A stretch of 64,000 nt of DNA from Kibdelosporangium philippinense (GTDB lineage Bacteria > Actinomycetota > Actinomycetes > Mycobacteriales > Pseudonocardiaceae): assembly GCF_021390435.2 (NCBI RefSeq), contig NZ_JAJVCN010000003.1, forward strand, positions 1,741,501 through 1,805,500. Reading direction: 5' to 3'. The notes under the pieces are model-generated. The model saw only the letters and a list, made by a program, of their open reading frames with translations. It had not been told where the DNA came from and ran no database searches. This document shows, piece after piece, positions 8,738 through 17,288 of this stretch. Each line of letters opens with the position of its first letter. Within the stretch, counting starts at the first letter, position 1. A program made the translations under genes and the position numbers.

Positions 8738-9550
8738 CTAACCAGTACCGACTGCGTAAAACGCGACGGCACCAGCCGTGGCGACGTTCAAGGAGTCAAC
8801 GCCACCCGCCATGGGGATACGCACAGCGTGATCGGCGGCGTCGATCGCCTCGTCGGTCAGGCCTGGCCCTTCCGAACCGAGCAGTACGGCGACCGGACCA
8901 TCGATGGTGACTTCGTTCAGCGGCACCGAATCCGCCCTCGGGGTCAACGCGAGCACCTGGAAACCTTTGCTCTGCAAGTGTTTCAACGCACCCGGCCATT
9001 CGGTCACGGTCGTGAACGGCACCGCGAGCACGTGACCCATCGAGACGCGGACACTGCGGCGGTACAACGGATCACTGCATCCCGGGCCGAGCACCACACC
9101 GCCGAACCCGAGCGCTGCCACGTTACGGAACAGCGCGCCGAGGTTCTCGTGATCGCCGACGCCTTCAAGGACAGCGAGCCTTTTCTTGCCGGTCAGGTCG
9201 TCGAGGCTCCATGGTTTGACCTTGTCGGCGACCGCGAGCACACCGCGATTCAGGTGAAATCCGACGACCTCGGCCATCACGTCGGCTGATGTGACGTATG
9301 CGGGGACCGAACTGTCCACTTCGGCGTCAAGCTCGGCGATCCGGCGCTCCACTCCGAGCAGCGAGCGCACCGGGTACGGCGAGGCGAGCAGGCGCCGGAC
9401 GACCACCACTCCTTCGGCGATGACCAGGCCCTTTCCGCCTGGCCGGTCCGGCCGGCGGTCGGCCGTGGTGAGGTCGCGGAAGTCGTCGAGCCGCGGGTCT
9501 GCTGGGTCTGTTATCCGGATCACCTCGGCCACAAGGGGTGATCTTTCCAT
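8738..9550 (-). CDS. TrmH/SpoU family RNA 2'-O-methyltransferase
   Basis: A 270-residue SPOUT methyltransferase with the usual order: N-terminal substrate-binding region (LLGVERRIAELD, about 60-70), then the trefoil-knot catalytic domain with motif 1 NLGALFRNVAALG, motif 2 LLGSEGPGL and motif 3 IPMAGGVDSLNVATAGAV. The motif 1 Arg and motif 3 Asn are present. Such enzymes methylate ribose in rRNA or tRNA using S-adenosylmethionine; the target cannot be told from sequence. Probably first gene of a two-gene operon with the DUF2537-like gene. Confidence 0.9.
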   Translation of the reverse strand: MERSPLVAEVIRITDPADPRLDDFRDLTTADRRPDRPGGKGLVIAEGVVVVRRLLASPYPVRSLLGVERRIAELDAEVDSSVPAYVTSADVMAEVVGFHLNRGVLAVADKVKPWSLDDLTGKKRLAVLEGVGDHENLGALFRNVAALGFGGVVLGPGCSDPLYRRSVRVSMGHVLAVPFTTVTEWPGALKHLQSKGFQVLALTPRADSVPLNEVTIDGPVAVLLGSEGPGLTDEAIDAADHAVRIPMAGGVDSLNVATAGAVAFYAVGTG

Positions 9551-9721
9551 GATTGGTGCTCCCGGTTGACGGGAAACCCCGCTATGACCGACTGCCCTCT
9601 CTAGCGCGGAGCGTTATACGCGAGTGACTGACAGCACCGATTTGGCCGCTAGCAATCGCGTTGGTTGCTGTGTCAACGTTGATTTTCCTGCTGCGGCCGA
9701 GCCGAGCGAAGGGGAGGCGGC

Positions 9722-11218
9722 ATGGGAAGGGACGTGACTGCCGGGGCCTACTCCCGGGAGGACCGCCAACACTATCGCCGCAAAGTCCAGCGGTGTCTTG
9801 ACGCATTGGCCGCGATGCTCAACAGCGAATCGTTCGCTTTCCACCGCAGGCACATGGGTCTTGAGATCGAACTCAACCTTGTCGACGACAAGCTGCATCC
9901 GGCGATGACCAATGCCGTTGTGCTGGAAAAGATCGCGGACCCGGACTTCGTGATGGAGCTTGGCCAGCACAATCTCGAGCTGAACGTGCGGCCGAGACCG
10001 TTGGACGGCAGCGGGGCGATCGAGCTCGAGGAGGACATCCGCGCCTCCTTGACCCGGGCCAACACCAAGGCGCACGACGCGGGCTCGGACCTGGTGATGA
10101 TCGGGATCCTGCCCACATTGCGGGAAGAGCATTTCGACGCGCGCTGGCTTTCGCCGAACGAGCGCTACAACATCCTCAACGAGCGCATCTTCGCCGCTCG
10201 GGGCGAGGAAATGCAGCTGCACATGGAAGGCGAGCCGATGCCTGGCCAAGGCCCGGAACGCCTGCGCAGCATCGCGGAATCGATCCTGCCGGAAGCCGCG
10301 TGCACGTCGGCACAGCTGCATCTGCAGGTCGCGCCCGAGGACTTCGCCGCGCACTGGAACGCGGCGCAATGCCTGGCCGGACCTCAGGTCGCGCTCGCCG
10401 CGAACTCGCCTTTCCTGCTGGGCAAGGCACTCTGGCACGAGACCAGGATCCCGTTGTTCCAGCAGGCCACCGACACCCGGCCGGAAGAGCTGAAGAACCA
10501 GGGCGTCCGGCCGCGGGTCTGGTTCGGCGAGCGGTGGATCACGTCGATCTTCGACCTGTTCGAGGAGAACGTCCGATACTTCCCCGGCCTGTTACCGGAA
10601 GTGCACGACGAAGACCCGATGGCCGAGCTTGCCGAAGGCCGCGCGCCCACATTGCGGGAACTGCGGGTGCACAACGGAACCGTGTGGCGGTGGAACCGCC
10701 CGGTGTACGACGTGGTTGACGGCGTCCCGCATTTGCGCGTGGAAAACCGTGTGCTGCCAGCAGGTCCGACGGTTGTGGATCTCGTCGCGAACGCGGCTTT
10801 CTTCTACGGCGTGCAACGCGCACTGGTCAACGAAGACCGTCCACTCTGGACGCAGATGTCGTTCCAGGCGGCCGAGGAGAACCTGTATTCGGCGGCCCGG
10901 CACGGCCTCGGCTCGCAGCTGTACTGGCCGGGCATCGGCTGGATCCCGCCGGACGAGCTCGTCCTGCGCCGGCTGCTTCCCATGGCGCACGAGGGTTTGC
11001 GCGACTGTGGCGTCGCGGATGCCGCGCGGGAACGGTATCTGGCCGTGATCGAGCAGCGGTGTGTCGCTCGCCGTAACGGCGCTTCGTGGCAGCGGGAGAC
11101 CGTGGCCAGGTTGGAGCAGCGGGGTATGCACCGGGATGCGGCGCTTGTCGGGATGCTGCGGGCGTACATCGAGCTGATGCACACCGGTGAACCGGTGCAT
11201 ACGTGGCCGGTCGGTTAG
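9722..11218 (+). CDS. GCS2-family glutamate-cysteine ligase-like enzyme
   Basis: A 498-residue protein; ATG 9722 is preceded by GGGGAGG. The N-terminal half carries the family's acidic active-site strand (GLEIELNLVDD, about 45-55) and HNLELNVRP, followed by ATP/Mg-binding segments typical of carboxylate-amine ligases related to gamma-glutamylcysteine synthetase. Actinobacteria make mycothiol, so the real product could be another gamma-glutamyl amide. Ergothioneine EgtA is the related alternative but is usually shorter, and no other egt genes are here. The 9551-9721 gap holds no gene. Confidence 0.7.
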   Translation: MGRDVTAGAYSREDRQHYRRKVQRCLDALAAMLNSESFAFHRRHMGLEIELNLVDDKLHPAMTNAVVLEKIADPDFVMELGQHNLELNVRPRPLDGSGAIELEEDIRASLTRANTKAHDAGSDLVMIGILPTLREEHFDARWLSPNERYNILNERIFAARGEEMQLHMEGEPMPGQGPERLRSIAESILPEAACTSAQLHLQVAPEDFAAHWNAAQCLAGPQVALAANSPFLLGKALWHETRIPLFQQATDTRPEELKNQGVRPRVWFGERWITSIFDLFEENVRYFPGLLPEVHDEDPMAELAEGRAPTLRELRVHNGTVWRWNRPVYDVVDGVPHLRVENRVLPAGPTVVDLVANAAFFYGVQRALVNEDRPLWTQMSFQAAEENLYSAARHGLGSQLYWPGIGWIPPDELVLRRLLPMAHEGLRDCGVADAARERYLAVIEQRCVARRNGASWQRETVARLEQRGMHRDAALVGMLRAYIELMHTGEPVHTWPVG

Positions 11219-11227
11219 TGTCAGCAC

Positions 11228-11824
11228 ATGCCGAAAATCCTCGGCGAGTCGCTGGCCGAGCACCGCTCGCAGGTGCGCGCGAAGGTGTTCGACGCGATGC
11301 GCACGCTGCTGTACACCCGTGGCTTCGACGCGATCACGCTGTCCGGTGTGGCCTCGGCCGCCGGAGTCGGCCGGACCGCGATCTACAACCATTTCCCTGA
11401 CCGGGAATCGCTGCTGGTCGCGTTCGTCGAGAACGAGACGTCGCAGTACGTGATCCGGCTTCGGGAAGCACTGGCCGCGGTGTCCGATCCGGTCGAGGCG
11501 CTGGCAGTGTTCGTCCGCATGCAGCTGCGCGTGCTCGCCGGACGCCACACACCGCCGGGCGCGAAGCTGAACGCCTTGCTGTCGCCGGAGGCGTATCAGC
11601 GGATGGCCGAGCACGTCGATCCGATCACCACCGAGTTGCGCACGATCCTTTCCCGTGGGATCGCCTCTGGGCAGATGGTCGACGAGGACGTGGACGTCCT
11701 CATCACGATGATCACGGCCAGTTTGGCGTCCCGCGAGGTCGTGGACGCCGGGTCGGAGCTGGACAACACAATCGAGACCGCCGTGCGCTTCATCTTGCGC
11801 GCCGTAGGAGTTAGGGTGGCCTAA
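11228..11824 (+). CDS. TetR-family regulator upstream of hmuO
   Basis: A 198-residue protein with an N-terminal TetR helix-turn-helix (about residues 20-65: LLYTRGFDAITLSGVASAAG, then GRTAIYNHFPDRESLL) and a C-terminal helical ligand-binding domain. The gene starts nine bases after the ligase stop and ends 57 bases before the heme oxygenase start, in the same direction. Two palindromes lie in or beside that gap (11808-11829 and 11848-11865). The second has TetR-operator form, so this protein probably controls hmuO. Confidence 0.85.
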   Translation: MPKILGESLAEHRSQVRAKVFDAMRTLLYTRGFDAITLSGVASAAGVGRTAIYNHFPDRESLLVAFVENETSQYVIRLREALAAVSDPVEALAVFVRMQLRVLAGRHTPPGAKLNALLSPEAYQRMAEHVDPITTELRTILSRGIASGQMVDEDVDVLITMITASLASREVVDAGSELDNTIETAVRFILRAVGVRVA

Positions 11825-11829
11825 CTCGA
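11808..11829. promoter_or_regulatory. Iron-box-like palindrome upstream of hmuO
   Basis: A perfect palindrome GAGTTAGG-GTGG-CCTAACTC (11808-11827) overlaps the end of the tetR gene. Its core TTAGGGTGGCCTAACTCGA (11811-11829) agrees with the DtxR/IdeR consensus TTAGGTTAGCCTAACCTAA at 14 of 19 positions. Iron-regulator control of a heme oxygenase is well known in corynebacteria, so an IdeR site is a sensible reading. Confidence 0.55.
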
Positions 11830-11847
11830 AGAAATCGCCTATCCTTT

Positions 11848-11865
11848 TCTGACAGCGGTGTCAGA
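11848..11865. promoter_or_regulatory. TetR-type operator in the hmuO promoter
   Basis: Perfect inverted repeat TCTGACA-GCGG-TGTCAGA immediately downstream of a possible -10 (TATCCT, 11840-11845). Its place between tetR and hmuO suggests it is the operator of the adjacent TetR protein. Confidence 0.55.
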
Positions 11866-11881
11866 TAAAGGAGACGTGAGC

Positions 11882-12547
11882 ATGAGCCCGACGTTCTCGG
11901 AAACCCTGCGAGCCGCGACGATGCCCTCGCACGAGCAGGCGAACCACTCCCCCTACATCTCGGCACTGCTCGGCGGAGAGTTGTCAGTTGACGCCTTCGG
12001 CCAGCTGGCCAGCCAGCTGTACTTCGTCTACTCCGCTTTGGAGGAAGCCGCGGAGGCGATGCGCGACGACCCGATCGCGGGCAAGTTCGTGTTCGCTGAG
12101 CTCAACCGCCGCGAGGCATTGCGCGAGGACATGGCGTACTACTTCGGTCCATCGTGGGAGTCGCAGGTCTCAGAGCTGCCCGCGACTGCCGAGTACTGCA
12201 AGCGGATCCGCTCGGTTTCGTGGTCTGGCGAGTTCGTGGCGCATCACTACACGCGCTACCTCGGCGACATCGCGGGCGGCCAGATCATCCGGCACCGGCT
12301 GCGCAAACTGCACGGCGTCGAGGGCCCGGGGTCGATGTTCTACGTCTTCGACCAGATCCCCAGCGCTCCCAAGTTCCGAGACAACTACCGCACGCTGCTC
12401 AACGAGGCGCCGTGGAACGCGCAGGAGCGCAAGCGGGTCATCATCGAGAGCGTTCGGGCGTACGAGCTGAACGTCGCCGTTTTCGCCGCCCTTGCCACGA
12501 AGTTTCTAACGCATACTTCGACTCATGGGAACAGCACCACGTCGTGA
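11882..12547 (+). CDS. hmuO: Heme oxygenase, C-terminus altered by island insertion
   Basis: Biliverdin-forming heme oxygenase of 221 residues. The proximal haem ligand lies in the N-terminal motif SHEQANHSPY (His about residue 15), and the distal-helix signature YTRYLGDIAGGQIIRH is present. It opens haem with oxygen and releases iron. ATG 11882 is favoured (AAGGAG eight bases upstream) over the GTG at 11858. After FAALA (12496) the frame runs into the integrated element and ends in TKFLTHTSTHGNSTTS, overlapping the integrase start. The displaced native 3' end is at 33808-33837 and would end the protein in EDMPRYSMS (214 residues). The catalytic core is intact, so activity is probably kept. 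Confidence 0.85.
   Translation: MSPTFSETLRAATMPSHEQANHSPYISALLGGELSVDAFGQLASQLYFVYSALEEAAEAMRDDPIAGKFVFAELNRREALREDMAYYFGPSWESQVSELPATAEYCKRIRSVSWSGEFVAHHYTRYLGDIAGGQIIRHRLRKLHGVEGPGSMFYVFDQIPSAPKFRDNYRTLLNEAPWNAQERKRVIIESVRAYELNVAVFAALATKFLTHTSTHGNSTTS
12491..12496. other. attL core (CTTGCC) of the integrated island
   Basis: CTTGCC here and at 33802-33807 are the only shared bases that, when joined, rebuild a continuous heme oxygenase frame. The element-side halves form an imperfect dyad (right end GTTAAGAATTTGT, left end ACGAAGTTTCTAAC) around the core, as expected for a serine-integrase attP. Confidence 0.75.
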
Positions 12548-14069
12548 GTGGGGCCGAACGCTCATCAAGCATGACCCTGAGCAGCTAGTTTGGGCGTTGT
12601 CGGCTCGCGAGTCGAGGACAGTCACCAAGGGTGGACCAGACGAGAAGGGGAAGGTCGACTACCAGCTCAGCGACCTTCGCAAGTTCGTCCAGGGGATCGG
12701 CGGCCGAGTCGGCCTAGAGGTTCAAGAGCCGAACGTGTCGTCGTTCAAGCGCCAACGAGTCTTGTTGCCAGATGGCACGTACGGCTACCGGGTCGTACGG
12801 CCAGACTGGGAAGCGATCATGACCGCCTTGCGGCGCGGTGAGTGCAACGCGCTGGCTGCGGTCGACATCGATCGGGCCACGCGTGACCCACGCATCTTGG
12901 AAGACTTGATCGACGCTGTAGAGCTCTACGGCGTATATGCCGTCAGTATGACCGGGAACATTGACCTGTCTACAGACGAGGGCATTTCGTCGGCCCGGCG
13001 CCTGGTAGGTCAGCGTAACGACGAGTCCCGGAATACGTCCCGCCGTATAACGAACGGCAAGCGCCTAGCGGCGTTGGAGGGGAAACACAACGGCGGCCCG
13101 CTCCGCCCGTACGGTTGGCGCAAGGATCGACTGCACGTAAACAAGCGCGAGATGAAGAACATCCGAGATGCGCTACCCCGCATATTTGCGGGGGTCAGTT
13201 CACTCACGATAGCGGCCGAGTGGAACGAACGCGGTATCGCGACGGTCACCGGCGCACAATGGCGCGCGTCAACCATTCGAAACATGTTTCTCCGGCCGCG
13301 CATGTGCGGCATGGTCATCTATCATGAGGACGTCATGAGAGACGAGGATGGCGTCCCCGTTCGTGGACGCTGGGAGCCGATTCTTTCAGACGAGGAGTAC
13401 GAGAAAGTAGTTGAACAATGGGCGCCAGCAGAGAAGGGTGAAGAGTCGCGACTAGGCGGCAAGGGGCGCGGCTATAGAACCATTCATTTGCTATCCCCGT
13501 TCGTTCGATGCGGAAAATGCAACGCTCGGATGGTTTGCACCAACGACAAGATACATGGCACTGAACACCGACGGCGGCGTTATAAATGCCCTAGTCGAGG
13601 ACAAGGCGGGTGCGGTGGCGTCTCGCGGGTCGCCGAGCCTATTGAACATTACATAAAGGCATTGGTAATCGCGGATCATCAGCGGATCAGCGCAGTCAAG
13701 ATGAAAGAATTGCCGCCGTGGCCCAAGGAGAAGGAACTACAGGATCTAGAAGGCCGCATTAGCGAGTCCACGCGCCAATACGAAGCTGGCACATATCCAG
13801 CGGAACACTACTTCCCGAGCCTCGCGCGCATGGAAGCCAAAAAGGCCGACCTTCGCCGCGAGAAAAGCAAGTACTCGAAAGAAAGCAACTTGCGCTCGTC
13901 GACCGTTACCAACCTTGAGAGCCTGTGGGACTCGCCCAGTTTCAGCACGGAGCAGAAACAAGCGGCGATCGCAAAAAGTTTGACCGCTATCGTGATCCAT
14001 CCAGCAGGCAAGGGAGCTAGACACTTTCACCCCGACCAAATCACGGTGGTCTTCCACCAGGAAAGTTGA
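12525..14069 (+). CDS. int: Large serine recombinase (site-specific integrase)
   Basis: A 514-residue protein. The N-terminal resolvase domain (about 15-165) has a candidate nucleophile Ser in ALSARESR and the motif DIDRATRDPRILEDLIDA. The recombinase domain (about 180-300) follows, then a zinc ribbon (FVRCGKCNARMVC ... YKCPSRGQGGCGG, about 325-370) and a coiled coil (390-460). ATG 12525 lies within the altered end of hmuO, 28 bases from the attachment core. No clear promoter fits in those 28 bases, so in the integrated state it may be read from the hmuO transcript. Expected to catalyse integration and, with a directionality factor, excision. Confidence 0.9.
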   Translation: MGTAPRREWGRTLIKHDPEQLVWALSARESRTVTKGGPDEKGKVDYQLSDLRKFVQGIGGRVGLEVQEPNVSSFKRQRVLLPDGTYGYRVVRPDWEAIMTALRRGECNALAAVDIDRATRDPRILEDLIDAVELYGVYAVSMTGNIDLSTDEGISSARRLVGQRNDESRNTSRRITNGKRLAALEGKHNGGPLRPYGWRKDRLHVNKREMKNIRDALPRIFAGVSSLTIAAEWNERGIATVTGAQWRASTIRNMFLRPRMCGMVIYHEDVMRDEDGVPVRGRWEPILSDEEYEKVVEQWAPAEKGEESRLGGKGRGYRTIHLLSPFVRCGKCNARMVCTNDKIHGTEHRRRRYKCPSRGQGGCGGVSRVAEPIEHYIKALVIADHQRISAVKMKELPPWPKEKELQDLEGRISESTRQYEAGTYPAEHYFPSLARMEAKKADLRREKSKYSKESNLRSSTVTNLESLWDSPSFSTEQKQAAIAKSLTAIVIHPAGKGARHFHPDQITVVFHQES

Positions 14070-14581
14070 CTGATTTCCAACCTTTCCAGGCTATGTGGCC
14101 GCTTCAGGATCGCCATACCCCTCGTCAGTAAGTGCGTCAATGTCGGCAGTGGCTACGTTGCGCCCGACAGGTAGCGAAACATGGTCCGTAGAGAAGTTGG
14201 ACGACCCTCGCAGGTTATCTATGTCAAAGAAGTAATTTATACGGAGCCATCTGTACCCAAAGAAGCTGTATGCGTTAGTAATTTGACGCCGCGAATTGCT
14301 GTAATTCATTATCAGCTCACCTACCCATAGGCTCCCGTGGGTCTCGGCCTGCCGACTCAACCGATCGATGTATTCGACAATGTCAGCCCGAATCTCAAGC
14401 TCGATGTGCAGATAAGGGGCAGATGCTGCGGTTTCATCCCCGAGATAGCTCACTATCTCGGCGGGGATCTTCATTCCCGATTCGGCGAGGCGGCAGCATA
14501 CATGCTTGACGATGTACTTCTCCAACAGGTTGAACCGCCCCGGGATCGATGGAGACTCTGATCCTATGGGAGAATTAGATC

Positions 14582-14902
14582 GTGTCTGCGCCCAAGAAGT
14601 ACCCGAACGAGTTGCGTGAGCGTGCGGTTCGTTTGGTGTTCGAGATCCGTCGTGAACGTGGTAGCTCGCATGGTGTGATCCCTGAGGTCGCCGCTCGTTT
14701 GGGGATCGGTGACCAATCGCTTCGGGCGTGGGTAAAGCAGGCTGAAATTGATGACGGTGGTCGGCCGGGTACGTCGACTGCGGATGCGCAGCGACTCGCC
14801 GAGCTGGAGCGTGAGAACCGAGAGCTCCGACGCTCTAACGAGATTTTGAAAGCCGCGTCTGCTTTCTTCGCGCGGGAGCTCGACCCGCGACCGCCACGCT
14901 AG
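14582..14902 (+). CDS. IS3 transposase OrfA
   Basis: A 106-residue helix-turn-helix protein (KKYPNELRERAVRLVFE; VIPEVAARLGIGDQSLRAWV) with a C-terminal leucine zipper (LAELERENRELRRSNEILK) ending SAFFARELD, the standard OrfA of IS3 elements. It binds the terminal repeats. It is read in a frame one base ahead of OrfB, so full transposase needs a -1 frameshift between about 14839 and 14899. Confidence 0.9.
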   Translation: MSAPKKYPNELRERAVRLVFEIRRERGSSHGVIPEVAARLGIGDQSLRAWVKQAEIDDGGRPGTSTADAQRLAELERENRELRRSNEILKAASAFFARELDPRPPR

Positions 14903-15798
14903 TCGAATTCATCGACGGTCACAAGAACGAATTCGGAGTCGAGCCGATCTGTCGTGAATTACAGGTCGCTCCGTCAACGTACTATGCCGCGCTCACCCGG
15001 CCAGCGTCTGCCCGATCGGTCCGCGACGAGAAGCTGGCACGCGAGATCCGCCGCGTCTACGAGGAAAACTACTGCGTCTACGGCGCCCGGAAGATCTGGA
15101 GCCAGCTCAACCGCGAGGGCATCACGGTCGCCCGGTGCACGGTCGAGCGGCTGATGGGCACGCTGGGGATGTCCGGTGCGGTGCGCGGGAAAACCCGCCG
15201 GACGACGGTCGCCGACCCGAGCACCCGACGGGCTCCGGACCTGGTCAAACGCGACTTCACCGCAGCCGCGCCGAACCGGTTGTGGGTCGCGGATTTCACC
15301 TACTGCGCCACGTGGGCCGGCACCGTGTATACCGCGTTCGTCATCGACGTCTATTCGCGGCGGATTGTCGGCTGGCGCACCTCGACGTCCATGACCACAG
15401 ATCTGCCCTTGGACGCGCTGGACATGGCGATCTGGGCACGTAATGACCGGCTTAACACGCTTGTGCACCACTCCGACCGTGGCACGCAATACACGTCAAT
15501 TCGCTACACCGAGCGGCTCGTTGAGGCCGGTGCTGAGTGTTCGGTCGGCACAACTGGCGATTCCTATGACAACGCTCTCGCCGAGTCAGCGATCGGACTA
15601 TACAAGACCGAACTGGTCCGAAGGAAGGGACCATGGAAGACCGTGGACGAACTGGAAATCGCCACTCTCGAGTGGGTTGACTGGTTCAATCATCGGCGTT
15701 TGCACAGCGCGATCGGCAACATCCCGCCAGCCGAATACGAGACCCTCTACTACGCCCAAGAAACATCTGATACGGTAGCCAAGACGATATCGAGGTAG
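14881..15798 (+). CDS. IS3 transposase OrfB (DDE catalytic part)
   Basis: The frame is open from 14839 and reads the catalytic part of the transposase, most likely made as an OrfAB fusion by -1 frameshifting. The HTH_21-like segment (ICRELQVAPSTYYAAL) is followed by the DDE core: WVADFTYC (D), VHHSDRGTQYTS (D) and YDNALAESAIGLYKTEL (E). It ends with the usual WVDWFNHRRLHSAIG block. A separate ATG start at 15154 would miss the N-terminal part. The element looks intact and potentially active. Confidence 0.85.
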   Translation, partial: RPATATLVEFIDGHKNEFGVEPICRELQVAPSTYYAALTRPASARSVRDEKLAREIRRVYEENYCVYGARKIWSQLNREGITVARCTVERLMGTLGMSGAVRGKTRRTTVADPSTRRAPDLVKRDFTAAAPNRLWVADFTYCATWAGTVYTAFVIDVYSRRIVGWRTSTSMTTDLPLDALDMAIWARNDRLNTLVHHSDRGTQYTSIRYTERLVEAGAECSVGTTGDSYDNALAESAIGLYKTELVRRKGPWKTVDELEIATLEWVDWFNHRRLHSAIGNIPPAEYETLYYAQETSDTVAKTISR

Positions 15799-15953
15799 CC
15801 TCTATCGATCCCGGTGCGGTTCAGGTTGCGCTGTCGTCGCCATTCACCCCCAAAGACTGATGATAGAATAATCAAGCGGGATGCGATAACGGTTGACTCG
15901 CGCTGGCGAATATACGTTACGAACGTGTCGTAAGCTCGATCAAACGGTTGACT

Positions 15954-16965
15954 GAGGTAATCTCACCAAGATTCTGGTTCGTTTGTTGAGCCGCGAAGCT
16001 GCTCGGACGAGCGCTGGTCGATGTGCTGGGGAGTGGTGAGACCCGGGGAAAGATGGGCGGGGAGCCCTTGGTAGAACTGGATTGCGAAGATCAAGTCCGG
16101 ACCAGAAGGCTCCCCGTGATTGCGTATCGTGCCATGCTCGATGTCCCGCGTGAACTGGCCCTCTACCTCAGCCGGCTGCTGCACGCCGAACGCCGCCGAC
16201 GCGGCACCCGCAAGAACAGCAGGGCGTTGACCTGCTTTCGCCACGCGGTGCTGGGCCTGCGCTGGTTCCGGCAGAACACCGACGTCCCCGCCCTGGCTCG
16301 CGATCACGGCATCTCCCGCGCCACCGGCTACCGCTACTTGGATGAGGTCGTCATCGTGCTCGCCGAGCAGGCGCCGGACCTGCATGAGGCCCTGCAGCGG
16401 GCCAAGGATGAGGGCACGGCCTACGTGATCCTCGATGGAAAGGTCTTCTCCGCCGATCGCTGTAGCGAGAAAACGTTGAGCGTGAAAGGCGAGCCGATCG
16501 ACCTGTGGTACTCCGGCAAAGCCCGCGAGCACGGCGGCAACATCCAAGCGCTGTGCGCGCCGGACGGTTTTCCGTGGTGGGTCTCGGATGTCGAGCCCGG
16601 TTCACTCCATGACTTGACCGTGGCGCGCGAGCATGTGCTGGGTGCGCTGTACTGGGCCGCCTCGCACCTTGATCTGCCGACGCTGGCCGATGGCGGCTAC
16701 GACGGTGCCGGCATCGGCGTGCACACCCCGGTCAAACAGCCTGCCGATGGCCAGGTCCTCGACGTGGACACCCGCACACGCAACGCTCTGCTGCGTGGCC
16801 TGCGGTGTCTGGGCGAACGTGGTTTCGCCCTACTCACCGGACGCTGGCGCAGCCTGCGGCATCTCACCGCCAGCCCCAGCAAGATCGGCGACATCGTCAA
16901 AGCCGCCCTTGTCCTCACGCATTTCGAACACGGCAAGATCGCGTGAAAGTCGCTGAGATCACCTC
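15954..16965 (+). mobile_element. IS5-like insertion sequence
   Basis: A 1012-bp element with 12-bp terminal repeats (GAGGTAATCTCA left, GAGGTGATCTCA as the complement of the right end; one mismatch) and a 3-bp target repeat ACT (15951-15953, 16966-16968). It holds one transposase gene. Removing it restores the HNH-like frame as CNNTLSQPFDRAYD. Confidence 0.88.
16116..16946 (+). CDS. IS5-like DDE transposase (DDE_Tnp_4 type)
   Basis: About 276 residues from GTG 16116 (VIAYRAMLDVPRELALYLSR, the usual start of this transposase group); an upstream ATG at 16023 is less likely. It has an N-terminal HTH (VPALARDHGISRATGYRYL), then catalytic blocks with Asp in YVILDGKVFSADR, Asp in LADGGYDGAGIGVHTP and Glu in CLGERGFALLTGRWR. 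Complete; no frameshift seen. Confidence 0.85.
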   Translation: MIAYRAMLDVPRELALYLSRLLHAERRRRGTRKNSRALTCFRHAVLGLRWFRQNTDVPALARDHGISRATGYRYLDEVVIVLAEQAPDLHEALQRAKDEGTAYVILDGKVFSADRCSEKTLSVKGEPIDLWYSGKAREHGGNIQALCAPDGFPWWVSDVEPGSLHDLTVAREHVLGALYWAASHLDLPTLADGGYDGAGIGVHTPVKQPADGQVLDVDTRTRNALLRGLRCLGERGFALLTGRWRSLRHLTASPSKIGDIVKAALVLTHFEHGKIA

Positions 16966-17288
16966 ACTAAGAGTGTTATTGCACGCGCCGCAGATGTTCC
17001 TCTCGAACTTTAGGTTTTCTGACTTGGAGCCACGAATGTCCGTTTTGACGCCTGCTAGGACTCGACTGACGGCTGACTCGCCGAGCCAGGTCCCCTTGCC
17101 GAAATCACGGATGAGGTCCGAGCGCTTGTACCTGTGCTCCCGGGTGTCCGCGACGCTTCCGCACCACCAACATTGCCCGGCGTAATCATGTCTAATGTCG
17201 TCTGGGATTCCGAGTTCCATCGCTGGTTCACCTTTCTCGCTAGCTAACTCAAGGAGCGCTTTCATAGTGCCGATCTCACTCCGCCTCT

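Larger units (their letters stand above)
14531..15823 (+). mobile_element. IS3-family insertion sequence
   Basis: A 1293-bp element with imperfect terminal inverted repeats (TGAACCGCCCCGGGATCGAT at the left; TGAACCGCACCGGGATCGAT as the complement of the right end) and a 3-bp target repeat GGT (14528-14530, 15824-15826). It holds overlapping orfA and orfB in the layout of IS3 elements. Inserted in the HNH-like gene. Confidence 0.9.
14091..17265 (-). pseudogene. HNH-like zinc-binding protein gene split by two insertion sequences
   Basis: Three pieces on the minus strand (17265-16966, 15950-15824, 14527-14091) join exactly in frame after removing the IS5-like and IS3 elements with one copy each of their target repeats, giving 288 codons. 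The rebuilt protein has two zinc knuckles flanking an EH motif (CWWCG ... TREHRYKR ... CGACNN, about residues 32-100), as in HNH-type nucleases. The first join reads CNNTLSQPFDRAYD. The rest is an alpha-helical domain of unknown role. An internal start ATG 17220 is possible. It lies 23 bases after the AbiV-like gene, so the two may once have formed a defence pair. Now inactive. Confidence 0.75.

Noticed and set aside
12497..12505. AAGTT near 12500 and 33780 as attachment core
   Set aside because: Joining there gives an implausible heme oxygenase end, whereas CTTGCC restores EDMPRYSMS in frame.
12450..12560. tRNA gene as integration target
   Set aside because: No tRNA-like sequence at either island end; the element uses a serine integrase and a protein gene.
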